A stretch of DNA of 64,000 bases from NCBI RefSeq assembly GCF_026686735.1, contig NZ_CP113432.1, positions 1,054,001-1,118,000 on the forward strand, given 5' to 3'. The stretch is from Pseudomonas triclosanedens. Its GTDB lineage: Bacteria > Pseudomonadota > Gammaproteobacteria > Pseudomonadales > Pseudomonadaceae. The notes beneath the pieces are model-generated. The model did no database searches, was not told where the DNA came from, and saw only the letters and a list, made by a program, of their open reading frames with translations. Within the stretch, counting starts at the first letter, position 1. Each line of letters starts with the position of its first letter. Positions 36,975-46,610 of this stretch are shown in pieces. A program made the position numbers and the translations under genes.

Positions 36975-38992
36975 CACGCGATGCTTTTCAGCGGCAGGGC
37001 ATGAGGTACGCCACCGGAGCGTTCGGCGAGCGCTTCGCGCAGGAAGAAGTCCAGTGTCTTGCCGATGGTTTCGGACAGCTCCACGCTCGGCTGCCAGTCC
37101 AGCAGGCGGCGGGCGTTTTCGATGCTTGGCTTGCGGTGCGAGACGTCCTGGTAGCCGTCGCCGTAGAAGCTGCGGCTTTCCACCTCGCGGAAGCCGGCGA
37201 AGGGCGGGAAGTTGTTGCGCAGCGGATGCGCCTCGAACTGGCGCAGCAGCTCTTCGCCGAGCTGGCGGATGCTTGCTTCGTTGTCCGGGTTGCCGATGTT
37301 GATGATCTGCCCGTCGCAGCGTTCGCCGTCGTTGTCGATGATGCGCGCCAGTGCCTCGATGCCGTCGTCGACGTCGGTGAAGCAGCGTTTCTGCGCCCCG
37401 CCATCCACCAGGCGGATCGGCGTGCCCTCCACCAGGTGCAGGATCAGTTGGGTGATCGCGCGTGAGCTGCCGATGCGTGCGGAGTCGAGGCGGTCCAGGC
37501 GCGGACCCATCCAGTTGAACGGACGGAACAGGGTGAAGCGCAGGCCCTTCTGGCCGTACGCCCAGATCACCCGGTCGAGCAGTTGCTTGGAGACCGAGTA
37601 GATCCAGCGCTGCTTGTTGATGGGGCCGACCACGAGGTTGGAGCGGTCCTCGTCGAAGTTCGCATCGGCGCACATGCCGTACACTTCGGAGGTGGACGGG
37701 AAGATCACGCGCTTGTTGTATTTCACGCAGTAGCGTACGAGCTTGAGGTTTTCCTCGAAGTCCAGTTCGAATACACGCAGCGGGTTGCGGGTGTATTCGA
37801 TCGGAGTGGCGATGGCCACCAGCGGCAGCACCACGTCGCACTTCTTGATGTGGTACTCGATCCACTCGGTGTGAATGCTGATGTCGCCTTCGACGAAGTG
37901 GAAGTCCGGGTTGCTCTTCAGGCGCTCGATGGCGTCGGAGCCGATGTCCAGGCCGTACACCTCGTAGTTGCCATCGCGCAGCAGACGCTCGGACAGGTGA
38001 TTGCCGATGAAACCGTTGACACCGAGAATCAGCACGCGGGTCTTGCGCTTGGCCTTGCGCGGCGCGCCGTGCAGGCGCGAGCCTTCCACCAGGCCCATTT
38101 CGCGGGCCAGTTGGCTGCCTGCGAGGAACAGGCCGGCATCGCCCTGCTGGCCGGAGAGGATTTCCAGGGAGTCTTCACCGCAGGCGATGCGCAGCGGATC
38201 GATGGCCAGTACCGAGCCAGGCTCGCGGCCGCCGTTGCCGGCCACCACGCGGGAGCTCCAGACGATCAGCTTGCGCTCGCCGACCGGGGCGAAGGCTCCG
38301 GGATAGGGCTGGGTGACTGCGCGCACCAGGTTGTGCAGTTCACGCGCCGGGCGCTGCCAGTCGATGAGGCCGTCGGCGGGAGTGCGGCGGCCGAAGTAGC
38401 TGGCGCGGGACTCGTCCTGGGCCACTTCCTGCAGTTCGCCGCGGGCCAGTTTCGGCAGTGCGTCGGCCAGTAGTTCGCGGGCCGCCTGGCGCAGCTTGCC
38501 GTGGAGGATCAGGGCGGTGTCGTCCGGGGCGATTGCCACGCGCTGCTGGGCGGCGATGGCGCCGGCATCGGCGCGCTTGACCATGCGGTGCAGGGTGACG
38601 CCGGTCTCGGTTTCGCCGTTGACCAGCACCCAGTTGGCCGGTGCGCGGCCACGGTAGCGCGGCAGCAGCGAGCCATGCAGGTTGTAGGCGCCGCTGGAGG
38701 CGCAGGCCAGCAGTTCTTCGCTGAGCAGGTTGCGGTAGTAGAACGAGAAGATGAATTGCGGCTGCATTTCGCGGATACGCGCCACCCACAGCGGATGGTT
38801 GACGTCCTCCGGGGCGTGCACGGCGATGCCGTGGCGCGCGCAGAGTTGCGCCACCGAGCCGTAGAAACGGTTTTCCTTGGGATCGTCGGCGTGGGTGAAC
38901 ACGGCGTCGATCCGGTAGCCGGCTTCGATGAGCGCCTCGATGCCGGCGCAGCCGATATCGTGGTAGGCGAAAACGATGGTCTGCTGGGTCAT
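36974..38992 (-). CDS. arnA: Bifunctional UDP-glucuronate decarboxylase / UDP-L-Ara4N formyltransferase
   Basis: A 672-residue fusion. Residues ~1-300 are the formyltransferase ([38 protein letters not shown], then LIDW). Residues ~320-660 are the decarboxylase with the Rossmann motif [15 protein letters not shown] and SVSKQLLDR. Both catalytic regions look complete. It makes UDP-Ara4O, the substrate of ArnB, and later formylates UDP-L-Ara4N. I start at ATG 38992 ([12 protein letters not shown]); the frame upstream is open only because of GC bias. It overlaps arnC by four bases. Confidence 0.95.
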   Translation of the reverse strand: MTQQTIVFAYHDIGCAGIEALIEAGYRIDAVFTHADDPKENRFYGSVAQLCARHGIAVHAPEDVNHPLWVARIREMQPQFIFSFYYRNLLSEELLACASSGAYNLHGSLLPRYRGRAPANWVLVNGETETGVTLHRMVKRADAGAIAAQQRVAIAPDDTALILHGKLRQAARELLADALPKLARGELQEVAQDESRASYFGRRTPADGLIDWQRPARELHNLVRAVTQPYPGAFAPVGERKLIVWSSRVVAGNGGREPGSVLAIDPLRIACGEDSLEILSGQQGDAGLFLAGSQLAREMGLVEGSRLHGAPRKAKRKTRVLILGVNGFIGNHLSERLLRDGNYEVYGLDIGSDAIERLKSNPDFHFVEGDISIHTEWIEYHIKKCDVVLPLVAIATPIEYTRNPLRVFELDFEENLKLVRYCVKYNKRVIFPSTSEVYGMCADANFDEDRSNLVVGPINKQRWIYSVSKQLLDRVIWAYGQKGLRFTLFRPFNWMGPRLDRLDSARIGSSRAITQLILHLVEGTPIRLVDGGAQKRCFTDVDDGIEALARIIDNDGERCDGQIINIGNPDNEASIRQLGEELLRQFEAHPLRNNFPPFAGFREVESRSFYGDGYQDVSHRKPSIENARRLLDWQPSVELSETIGKTLDFFLREALAERSGGVPHALPLKSIA

Positions 38993-39996
38993 GGCTGGAT
39001 GGACTCGAGAGGGGCAGGGGAAACTGCGGGACGGTTTTCCAGAGCGCTGCGGGTACGCACGATGCGCTCGATGAAGAAGCGGGGGCGCGCGCGCACGTCG
39101 TTGTACATGCGGCCCAGGTACTCGCCGAGCAGGCCCATGCCGACCAGTTGCACGCCGGTGAAGGTGAACAGCACGGCGAACAGGACGAACACGCCGTGGC
39201 CAGCCCAGGCGGCGCCGAACATCAGGCGCAGGGTGAGCAGCAGCAGGGCGAAGCAGAAACCGGCCACCGCCATCGCGCCCCCCACCAGCGAGAGCAGGCG
39301 CAGCGGCGTGGTGGTCATGCAGGTGACGAGGTCGAACATCAGGTTGATCAGGCGCATGAAGTCGTACTTCGACTCGCCATGTTCGCGTTCGGCGTGGCCG
39401 ACCAGGATTTCGGTGGTGTGGCGGGCGAAGCTGTTGGCCAGGATCGGGATGAAGGTGCTGCGCTCGCGGCAGGCCAGCATCGCCTTGACGATGCTGGCGC
39501 GATAGGCGCGCAACATGCAGCCGTAGTCGCTCATGGCGACGCCGGTGGAGCGCTGTACGGCAAGGTTGATCAGTTTCGACGGCCAGCGGCGCAGTGCCGA
39601 GTCCTGGCGCTTCTGGCGCACGCTGCCTACCACGTCGTAGCCCAGCGCGGCCTGTTCGACCAGGCGCGGGATTTCTTCCGGCGGGTTCTGCAGGTCGGCG
39701 TCGAGGGTGATGATCAGGTCGCCACGGCATTCCTCGAAGCCGGCCATGATTGCCGCATGCTGGCCGTAGTTACGGTTGAGGATCACGGCCACGACGCGAC
39801 TGCCAGGGGCCTCGGCGGCCTCCAGAAGCAGGTCGGCGGAGCGGTCGCGGCTGCCGTCGTCGATCAGGATGATCTCGTAGTCGCGGCCCAGCGAGTCGCA
39901 GGCAGTGGTGGTGCGGCGCAGCAGCTCGGGCAGGCTTTCCTCTTCGTTGTAGACCGGAATGACGATGGACACGCGGTTGATCGGATAGGGTTTCAC
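38989..39996 (-). CDS. arnC: Undecaprenyl-phosphate 4-deoxy-4-formamido-L-arabinose transferase
   Basis: A 335-residue GT2 membrane-associated glycosyltransferase that loads formylated L-Ara4N onto undecaprenyl-phosphate. [19 protein letters not shown] begins at about residue 10. The metal-binding [12 protein letters not shown] (about 90-101) and [19 protein letters not shown] are diagnostic, and two C-terminal helices lie around 230-290. I start at GTG 39996 by recollection of homologues (KPYPI start); an ATG at 40029 would add 11 residues and overlap arnB. Translation is probably coupled to arnB. Confidence 0.9.
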   Translation of the reverse strand: MKPYPINRVSIVIPVYNEEESLPELLRRTTTACDSLGRDYEIILIDDGSRDRSADLLLEAAEAPGSRVVAVILNRNYGQHAAIMAGFEECRGDLIITLDADLQNPPEEIPRLVEQAALGYDVVGSVRQKRQDSALRRWPSKLINLAVQRSTGVAMSDYGCMLRAYRASIVKAMLACRERSTFIPILANSFARHTTEILVGHAEREHGESKYDFMRLINLMFDLVTCMTTTPLRLLSLVGGAMAVAGFCFALLLLTLRLMFGAAWAGHGVFVLFAVLFTFTGVQLVGMGLLGEYLGRMYNDVRARPRFFIERIVRTRSALENRPAVSPAPLESIQP

Positions 39997-40003
39997 GATG
40001 GCG

Positions 40004-41143
40004 TCACCGGGTGATGGTTTCGATGGCATCCACCACGCGGTCGAGATCGCCGGTGGTCATGTCAGGGAACAGGGGGATGGAGCACAGGCGCGCCGAGTTC
40101 CATTCGGTCTCGGGCAGGCTGACGTCGGGGAAGCGCTGGCGGTAGTAGCTGTGCAGGTGGCTGCCGATGAAGTGGATGCCGGTGCCGATGCCGCGTTGCT
40201 GTAGTGCCTGCATGAAGCCATCGCGGTCGATGCCGCAGCGCTCGGCGTCGATACGCAGGATGAACAGGTGCCAGGCGTGGTGCTGCGGGTAGTCCGGCAG
40301 CGCCAGGGGCTCCACCGGCAGGCCGGACAGGCGCTCGTGGTAGGCCGCTGCCAGCTCGGCGCGGCGGGCGTTGATCGCCTCCAGGCGTTCGAGCTGGACC
40401 AGCGCGATGGCGGCGTTGATGTCGGTGAGGTTGTACTTGAAGCCGGGTTCGATCACCTGGGCCTGCGGCTTGCGGCCGTGGGTCAGGCGGTCGTAGGCGT
40501 CCACGCCCAGACCGTGGAATTTCAGCATGCGCACGCGGTCGGCCAGGGCATCGTTGTCGGTGACGAACATGCCGCCTTCGGCGCAGGTCATGTTCTTGAT
40601 CGCGTGGAAGGAGAAGATCGCGGTGCCCTGGCTGCCCACCGGGCGCCCCCGGTAGCGGGTGCCGGCGGCATGGGCGGCATCCTCGATCACCACGATGCCG
40701 TGGCGCTGGACGAGGGCGTTGATCGGGTCCATGTCGGCGGCGGCGCCGGCATAGTGCACGGGAATGATGGCGCGGGTGCGCGGGGTGATCGCCGCCTCGA
40801 TGCGCGCCGCGTCGGTCATCAGGGTGTCGCGGTCTACATCCACGAACACCGGTGTCGCGCCCAGCAGGCAGATCATGTTGGCGGTGGACACCCAGGTTTG
40901 CGACGGGGTGATGACTTCGTCGCCCGGGCCGATGCCCAGGGCCAGCAGCGCCAGGTGCATGCCGCCAGTGGCCGAGGCGACCGCGATGGCATGGCGGCAG
41001 CCGATGGATTCGGCGAAACGTTGCTCCAGCGCCTGGTTTTTCGGCCCGGTGGTGATCCAGCCCGACCGCAGCACCTGATTGACCGCCTGGATTTCCTCCT
41101 CGCCGATGCTTGGGCGGGAGAAGGGGAGGAAGTTCGAGTCCAT
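40004..41143 (-). CDS. arnB: UDP-4-amino-4-deoxy-L-arabinose aminotransferase
   Basis: A 379-residue DegT/DnrJ-type PLP enzyme that transaminates UDP-Ara4O with glutamate. The catalytic Lys is in [15 protein letters not shown] near residue 183. [12 protein letters not shown] and [15 protein letters not shown] show the cofactor pocket. It is the first gene of arnBCADTEF-ugd, all leftward with overlaps or gaps of about 20 bases or less. A PmrA-box-like repeat lies 51-67 bases upstream of the start. Confidence 0.95.
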   Translation of the reverse strand: MDSNFLPFSRPSIGEEEIQAVNQVLRSGWITTGPKNQALEQRFAESIGCRHAIAVASATGGMHLALLALGIGPGDEVITPSQTWVSTANMICLLGATPVFVDVDRDTLMTDAARIEAAITPRTRAIIPVHYAGAAADMDPINALVQRHGIVVIEDAAHAAGTRYRGRPVGSQGTAIFSFHAIKNMTCAEGGMFVTDNDALADRVRMLKFHGLGVDAYDRLTHGRKPQAQVIEPGFKYNLTDINAAIALVQLERLEAINARRAELAAAYHERLSGLPVEPLALPDYPQHHAWHLFILRIDAERCGIDRDGFMQALQQRGIGTGIHFIGSHLHSYYRQRFPDVSLPETEWNSARLCSIPLFPDMTTGDLDRVVDAIETITR

Positions 41144-41193
41144 GTTTGGCCAGTAGCTCTCTCAACAAGTATTGGAAATCTAAGTGCCCAATC

Positions 41194-41210
41194 GTTAAGA
41201 ACCCGTTAAG
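41194..41210 (-). promoter_or_regulatory. PmrA-box-like direct repeat upstream of arnB
   Basis: Read on the minus strand it is CTTAACGGGTTCTTAAC: two CTTAAC half-sites with 5 bases between them. This is close to the enterobacterial PmrA box YTTAAK-N5-YTTAAK. It is 51-67 bases before the arnB ATG, a fitting place for activation of the arn operon by PmrAB (or PhoPQ). It lies in the 281-bp gap between arnB and the aminotransferase fusion gene. Confidence 0.65.
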
Positions 41211-41424
41211 TGGGTGTCGTGGAACTGTCGTTCGCCCTCTCCACTCGCCTCGAAACTGTCAATGCCCTGATCTGCAGCAGGGTGTAGAACATTCTGAAAA
41301 CGACATGCCCAATGTCGGAAAACGCTGTTGAACACTCGTTCATCCTTGGCTATGGTGGCCCCACTATCCGACGCTGAGAATCACTGCCATTCGTCGGGTT
41401 TCCGTCATTCGGATGAGGCCTTGC

Positions 41425-43443
41425 ATGCGCTACTCGTCGCTTGTGGACAGGATGGTCGGACCCGGCATTGCTGCCTGGGACATTCACTACGCTGCCATCG
41501 CCGCCCAGCGCGCTGGCCAGGACGTCATCATTCTCAGCGTAGGCGATCCCGACTTCGCCACACCGGATTTCATCACCGATGCCGCCGTTGCCTCGCTGCG
41601 TGCCGGCGACACTCACTACAGCGACGTAGCCGGCAAGCCGGAGCTGCGCCAGGCGATTGCGGCGCTGCACCAGCGCCGATGCGGGCAGGCGGTGGCGGCG
41701 GAGAACGTCATCGTCGTCGCCGGCGCGCAGAACGGCCTGTTCGCCGCCGCGATGTGCCTGCTGGAGCCGGGCGACGAAGTGATCGTCTTCGATCCGGTCT
41801 ACGTGACCTACGAGGCCACGCTGAAAGCCACCGGCGCGACGCTGGTGCCGGTGCCGACCCGGCCCGCCAACGGCTTTCGTCCCGCTGCCGCCGACCTGGC
41901 GGCCGCCATCACTGCTCGCACCAGGGCGATCTTCTTCGCCAATCCGAACAACCCAACGGGTGTCGTGCTTGATCGCGCGGAGCTGTCGGCCATCGCCGAA
42001 CTGGCGAGTGCCCATGACCTGTGGGTGGTGGTCGATGAGGTGTACGAGGGGCTGACGTTCGAGCGCAAGCACCAGGGATTCGCCGCGCTGCCGGGGATGG
42101 CCGAGCGCACCCTGAGTATCGGCAGCCTGTCGAAGTCCCATGCGATGACCGGCTGGCGCGCCGGCTGGATCGTCGCCAACCCGACGCTGGTGAGACACCT
42201 GGAAAACCTCGCGCTGAACATGTTCTACGGCCTGCCGGGCTTCGTTCAGGAGGCGGCGCGGGTTGCCGTCGAGCGTCACGACGAGGTGGTGTCGGCGATG
42301 CGCGCGGTGTATCGCCGGCGCCGCGACCTGGTGGTCGCTGCGTTGAGCGATTGCCCCCGGGTGAAAGTGCTTTGCCCCGAGGCCGGCATGTTCGTCATGG
42401 TGGATGTGCGCGACACCGGCCTGAGCTCGCTGGACTTCGCCTGGCAACTGTTCCGCGCCACCGGCGTTTCGGTACTGGACGCGGCGGCCTTCGGTCCGCA
42501 GGCGGAAGGCTTCGTGCGGCTGTCGTTCGGCCTGAGCGACGAGAGCATGGCGGAGGCTTGCGCGCGGATGATCCGCTTCGTCGAGTCACTTCCTGCGGCT
42601 GCCGGCCGCGATGCGCCGCGCGCCGATGCCGGTCGCGCAGCGGATCCGCTCCCGCGAGAGCCGCAGGCCGCGAGCAGGCCGGTGATCGAGGTCCGCGATA
42701 TCCACAAGCGTTTCGGCGACTTCGAGGTGCTCAAGGGCGTGTCGCTGTCGGCTCGCGAGGGCGAGGTGATCTCGCTGATCGGCGCCAGCGGGTCGGGCAA
42801 GAGCACGCTGTTGCGCTGCATCAACATGCTGGAGATTCCCAACCAGGGCACGGTCACCGTCAGCGGCGAGACCATCGGCCTTGCGCGCAATCGCCACGGC
42901 GAGCCGATGGTGGCCGACCAGAAGCAGCTCACCCGCATCCGTTCGCAACTGGGCATGGTTTTCCAGAGCTTCAATCTGTGGCCGCATCGCACGGTGCTGG
43001 AGAACCTGATCGAGGCGCCGACCTTCGTTCTGCACGAGAGCAAGCCCGAGGCCCGCGAGCGCGCCGAGGCGCTGCTCGAACGCGTCGGTCTGGCGGAGAA
43101 GCGCCACGAGTATCCGGCCTTTCTTTCCGGTGGGCAGCAGCAGCGCGTCGCCATCGCCCGTGCCCTGGCGGTGCGGCCGAAGGTGATGCTGTTCGACGAG
43201 CCGACCTCCGCGCTCGACCCGGAGCTGGTGGGAGAGGTGCTGCGGGTGATCCGCTCGCTGGCGGATGAGGGGCGGACGATGATCCTGGTCACTCACGAAA
43301 TGGCCTTCGCCCGGGATGTATCGAGCCACGTGGCGTTCCTCCACAAGGGGCTGATCGAAGAGGAGGGCACGCCTGAGGAGGTCTTCTCGCGGCCGCGCAG
43401 CGAGCGCTGCCGGCAGTTCGTCAACGCGCACCAGAATCGCTGA
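41425..43443 (+). CDS. Fusion of AruH-like aminotransferase and amino-acid ABC transporter ATPase
   Basis: One continuous frame of 672 residues. Residues 1-390 are a class I/II PLP aminotransferase closest in my memory to AruH (arginine:pyruvate transaminase). Key residues are N176 in NPNNPTG, D204 in VVDEVYE, the Schiff-base Lys K237 in SLSKSHAMTGWRAG and R365. A Pro/Ala-rich linker is at ~390-418. Residues 419-672 are a HisP/AotP-type ATPase with Walker A GASGSGKST (453-461), LSGGQQQR (567-574) and MLFDEP (588-593). Both halves look catalytically complete. ATG 41425 has GAGG six bases upstream. The genes downstream are the matching binding protein and permeases. This may couple import to transamination; that is inference. 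Confidence 0.9.
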   Translation: MRYSSLVDRMVGPGIAAWDIHYAAIAAQRAGQDVIILSVGDPDFATPDFITDAAVASLRAGDTHYSDVAGKPELRQAIAALHQRRCGQAVAAENVIVVAGAQNGLFAAAMCLLEPGDEVIVFDPVYVTYEATLKATGATLVPVPTRPANGFRPAAADLAAAITARTRAIFFANPNNPTGVVLDRAELSAIAELASAHDLWVVVDEVYEGLTFERKHQGFAALPGMAERTLSIGSLSKSHAMTGWRAGWIVANPTLVRHLENLALNMFYGLPGFVQEAARVAVERHDEVVSAMRAVYRRRRDLVVAALSDCPRVKVLCPEAGMFVMVDVRDTGLSSLDFAWQLFRATGVSVLDAAAFGPQAEGFVRLSFGLSDESMAEACARMIRFVESLPAAAGRDAPRADAGRAADPLPREPQAASRPVIEVRDIHKRFGDFEVLKGVSLSAREGEVISLIGASGSGKSTLLRCINMLEIPNQGTVTVSGETIGLARNRHGEPMVADQKQLTRIRSQLGMVFQSFNLWPHRTVLENLIEAPTFVLHESKPEARERAEALLERVGLAEKRHEYPAFLSGGQQQRVAIARALAVRPKVMLFDEPTSALDPELVGEVLRVIRSLADEGRTMILVTHEMAFARDVSSHVAFLHKGLIEEEGTPEEVFSRPRSERCRQFVNAHQNR

Positions 43444-43512
43444 GCGATGCCGCGCTGTCGGCGCATCGATGAGCGTGACCCATAACAATCGAAAACAAGG
43501 CAGGGGATCACG

Positions 43513-44298
43513 ATGAACAAGAAAGGTCTGTGCAACTGGATGGTGGGTGCGGCGATGCTGGTGGCCGGCGCGACGAGCGCCCACGCCGAGACGATTCGCT
43601 TCGCCCTGGCCGCCGAACCCTATCCGCCGTTCTCGCAGAAACAGCCCGATGGTAGTTGGACCGGCTTCGAGCCGGACCTGATTCACAAGGTCTGCGCGCA
43701 GATGCAGGCGCAGTGCGAGATCGATGAGGTGGCCTGGGACGGCATCATCCCGGCGCTGCTGGCGAAGAAGATCGACGTGATCTTCAACTCCATGTCCATC
43801 ACCGACGAGCGCGAGAAGCAGATCGCCTTCAGCCGTCCGTACTACGACACTCCGGTGGCGGTCGCCGCGCCGCAGGCGGTGGATGTGCAGATCAGCCCCG
43901 AGGGTCTGAAGGGCAAGACCATTGGCGTGCAGATATCCACCGTCAGCTCCAACTACCTGAAGAAGTACTACGAGAAGATCGCCGATGTGCGCTACTACGA
44001 CACCCAGGACTCGGTGAACGCCGACCTGGTGGCGGGACGTATCGACCTGATGATGGCCGACGGCATTGCGGTAGCGTCCTTCGTCAAGTCGCCGGATGCC
44101 CAGGCCGCTGGCATCGTCAACAAGGGCGAGGTGAAGTACGACCCGGTGTTCGGCCGCGGCGTCGGCGCCGGCCTGCGCAAGGACGACGCCGCTCTCAAGG
44201 CGCGGCTCGACGACGCCATCGGCAAACTGCTCGCCAGCGACGATTACAAAGCGCTGTCGGACAAGTACTTCGGCATGAGCGTCGCGCCTAAGCAGTGA
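43513..44298 (+). CDS. Periplasmic amino-acid-binding protein (Lys/Arg/Orn type)
   Basis: A 261-residue solute-binding protein. A signal peptide (residues ~1-26, ending TSAHA) precedes a mature domain starting ETIRFALAAEPYPPFSQ. GFEPDLIHKVCAQM and NSMSITDEREKQIAFSRPYYDTPV are typical of the cationic-amino-acid cluster (SBP_bac_3). It follows the fusion gene by 69 bases and precedes two permeases. The exact ligand, perhaps a basic or acylated amino acid, cannot be read from the sequence. Confidence 0.9.
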   Translation: MNKKGLCNWMVGAAMLVAGATSAHAETIRFALAAEPYPPFSQKQPDGSWTGFEPDLIHKVCAQMQAQCEIDEVAWDGIIPALLAKKIDVIFNSMSITDEREKQIAFSRPYYDTPVAVAAPQAVDVQISPEGLKGKTIGVQISTVSSNYLKKYYEKIADVRYYDTQDSVNADLVAGRIDLMMADGIAVASFVKSPDAQAAGIVNKGEVKYDPVFGRGVGAGLRKDDAALKARLDDAIGKLLASDDYKALSDKYFGMSVAPKQ

Positions 44299-44363
44299 CT
44301 CCGTTGATCGCCTGCGCGCCAGTCATCGTGGCGCGCGGGTGAGACTTCGTCGTGGAGAATGCC

Positions 44364-45074
44364 ATGCAAAGCATCTTCGACCTGATCGGCTTCGGTGCCA
44401 CCGGCTGGGGCCCGGCGCTACTCAAGGGGCTGCTGGTCACCCTGCAGATTTCCGTCGGCGCCTTCCTGGTCGGCTTGTCGATCGGGCTCGCCGCGGCCAG
44501 CGCGAAGATCGGCGGGCCCTGGCCGCTGGCGATGCTGGCGCGCGGCTATACCACGCTGTGCCGCGCGGTGCCTGAGCTGCTGCTGATCCTGCTGCTGTTC
44601 TACGTCGGTTCGATGGGGCTCAACCAGTTTTTCGCCTGGCTTGGTTACGGCGAGGTGAAGCTCAACGGCATGGCGGTGGCCGTCGTCGTGCTCGGCCTGG
44701 TGCAGGGGGCTTATGCGTCGGAGATATTCCGTGGTGCGATCCAGTCGATTCCCTATGGGCAGATCGAGGCGGCGCGCGCCTATGGCATGCACGGCTTGGG
44801 TCTGTTCCGCCGGGTGACTCTGCCGATGATGGCGCCCAACGCACTGGCGGGTATGGCCAACTTGTGGGTCAACCTGATCAAGGACAGCGCGCTGATCAGC
44901 GTGGTGGGCACCAACGAGTTGCTCTACACCGCCAAGCAGGCCGCCGGGTCGACTCGGCACTACCTGACCTTCTACCTCACCGCGGCGGCGCTGTACTACG
45001 TGCTCACCGTGCTTTCCAATCTGTTCGCGGGCTACCTGGAGCGGCGTTTCCGCCGCTGGATTCCGGCGGTCTGA
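44364..45074 (+). CDS. Amino-acid ABC transporter permease (HisQ type)
   Basis: A 236-residue inner-membrane permease with about five helices and the EAA loop QIEAARAYGMHGLGLFRRVTLP (about residues 133-154). It starts at ATG 44364, with GGAG seven bases before it; GTG 44352 would be too close to that site. It forms a heterodimer with the next gene product. Confidence 0.9.
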   Translation: MQSIFDLIGFGATGWGPALLKGLLVTLQISVGAFLVGLSIGLAAASAKIGGPWPLAMLARGYTTLCRAVPELLLILLLFYVGSMGLNQFFAWLGYGEVKLNGMAVAVVVLGLVQGAYASEIFRGAIQSIPYGQIEAARAYGMHGLGLFRRVTLPMMAPNALAGMANLWVNLIKDSALISVVGTNELLYTAKQAAGSTRHYLTFYLTAAALYYVLTVLSNLFAGYLERRFRRWIPAV

Positions 45075-45087
45075 ACGAGGCGCGGCG

Positions 45088-45837
45088 ATGAACGAACACT
45101 GGCTATTGGTCTACGGTGCCCTGCTCTTGAAAGGTCTGGGTACCACCCTGGTGCTCCTGCTGATTTCCGCCTCGTTGGGCTTCGTGCTGGCGCTGGGCGT
45201 GGCGCTGGCGCGGATGTCGCGCAATTTCCTCGTCTCGCGCCTGGCGCTGGCGTACACCAGCGTGATTCGCGGCACGCCGCTGCTGGTGCAGATCTACATC
45301 TTCTACTACGGGCTGGGCAGCCTGTTCGCGCAGTTCCCGCTGATCCGCGGCAGCTTCCTCTGGCCCTATCTGCGCGATGGCTTCTGGTACATCGTCATTG
45401 CCCTGATCCTGTCGGTCGGCGCCTACGTTGGCGAGGTGGTGCGCGGCGGCTTGAAAGCCGTGCCCCGGGGTGAACTGGAAGCGGCCTCGGCATTCGGCAT
45501 GAACCACCGGCTGGTGCTCTACCGCGTCTGGCTGCCACGGGCTATCCGCCTGCTGCTGCCGACCCTGGCGGGGGAGAGCGTGATGCTGCTCAAGTCCACC
45601 GCGCTGGCTTCCACCATCGCCGTGGTCGACCTGCTCGGCGCGGCCAACGTGGTGCGCGCGCAGACCTTCCAGATATACGAGCCGCTGCTGCTGGTGGCCG
45701 CGATCTACATCTGCCTGACATTCATCATCGAGGCGCTGTTCGCCGTACTGGAGCGCACCACGCCGGTTCGCCGCGAGGCGCAGAAGCCGGCGCAGCGTTC
45801 CTGGCTGGGCAAGCGTCGAGCAAGAACGGCGGTCTGA
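45088..45837 (+). CDS. Amino-acid ABC transporter permease (HisM type)
   Basis: A 249-residue permease, 13 bases after its partner. RGTPLLVQIYIFYYGLGSLF (about residues 61-80) and the EAA-like GELEAASAFGMNHRLVLYRVWLP (about 129-151) are typical. The last gene of the importer; it converges with the TetR gene 47 bases on. Confidence 0.9.
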   Translation: MNEHWLLVYGALLLKGLGTTLVLLLISASLGFVLALGVALARMSRNFLVSRLALAYTSVIRGTPLLVQIYIFYYGLGSLFAQFPLIRGSFLWPYLRDGFWYIVIALILSVGAYVGEVVRGGLKAVPRGELEAASAFGMNHRLVLYRVWLPRAIRLLLPTLAGESVMLLKSTALASTIAVVDLLGAANVVRAQTFQIYEPLLLVAAIYICLTFIIEALFAVLERTTPVRREAQKPAQRSWLGKRRARTAV

Positions 45838-45884
45838 TAATCCATGATTCGCCCAACGACACTCAGCCGGTGCGCTGCAGATCG

Positions 45885-46508
45885 TCAGGCGTAGGCGCCG
45901 CGACGCAATCCCTCCACCCAGCGGCGGCTGAGTTCCAGGCCGTCCTCGGCGCTGAAGGTGGCAGGGTTCAGGCACCACTCCAGCCAGAGGCCGTCGAGCA
46001 TGGCGGAGAGCCCGATGGCGGCCAGGCGCGGGCGCGCCACGGCGAAGCCTTCGGCGTGGGCGAGGTCGCCGATGAGTTTTTCGAGGATGGCGAGGTAACT
46101 GTGGTAGCCGCGCTCGTGTGCTTCGTTCACTGGCGGCGAGTGGCGGATCAGGCTCCAGAATACTACCCAGGGGCTGAGCAGGTCGGGGTCCAGAACCTGG
46201 GGCGAGAAGGAGCCGGTGAGGAAGGCTTCCATGCGCGCGGCGGGGTCGTCGCCGACGGCATCGACCTGTTGGTAGAGCGCCTGGGTGACTTCGCTGGCGA
46301 GGGTCTCGTAGGCCTGGGCGACGAGTGCGTCGATGCTGCCGAAGTGGTGGTTCACCAGCCCGACGGCGACACCGGCTTCCCTGGCGATGCGGCGCACCGA
46401 GATGCCCGCGTGGCCTTCGCTGACCAGGCACTTGAGGCAGGCGCGCACCAGATGGTTGCGGCGCTCCCCCGAGGTGGCGCGCTGGGCTTTCTGGCGAGGG
46501 CTATCCAC
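45885..46508 (-). CDS. TetR/AcrR family transcriptional regulator
   Basis: A 207-residue regulator with an N-terminal helix-turn-helix (about residues 28-70, ISVRRIAREAGVAVGLVNHHFG) and a ligand-binding C-terminal domain. The HTH reads like BetI-type regulators, though no betaine genes are near. It is divergent from the desuccinylase-like gene, with 102 bases between them, and lies between the importer and that gene. It probably controls one or both, responding to the imported compound. Confidence 0.88.
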   Translation of the reverse strand: MDSPRQKAQRATSGERRNHLVRACLKCLVSEGHAGISVRRIAREAGVAVGLVNHHFGSIDALVAQAYETLASEVTQALYQQVDAVGDDPAARMEAFLTGSFSPQVLDPDLLSPWVVFWSLIRHSPPVNEAHERGYHSYLAILEKLIGDLAHAEGFAVARPRLAAIGLSAMLDGLWLEWCLNPATFSAEDGLELSRRWVEGLRRGAYA

Positions 46509-46610
46509 GGGCGGCGTCCTTCTGCGGGGAGATTTGCGGGTTCGGTGGCTCCGATACTAGGAGCCGCGAAGGAAGATTTCCATTGGCGATTCGGAGAGAG
46601 GGGAGGCTGG

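Noticed and set aside
38989..40029. Longer arnC start at 40029
   Set aside because: It would overlap arnB by 26 bases and add residues not typical of ArnC; GTG 39996 matches the usual N-terminus, though this was not tested.
45870..46610. An N-terminal extension of the zinc hydrolase covering the TetR gene
   Set aside because: The extension is antisense to a good TetR gene, while ATG 46611 has GGGGAGG before it and begins the family-like sequence.
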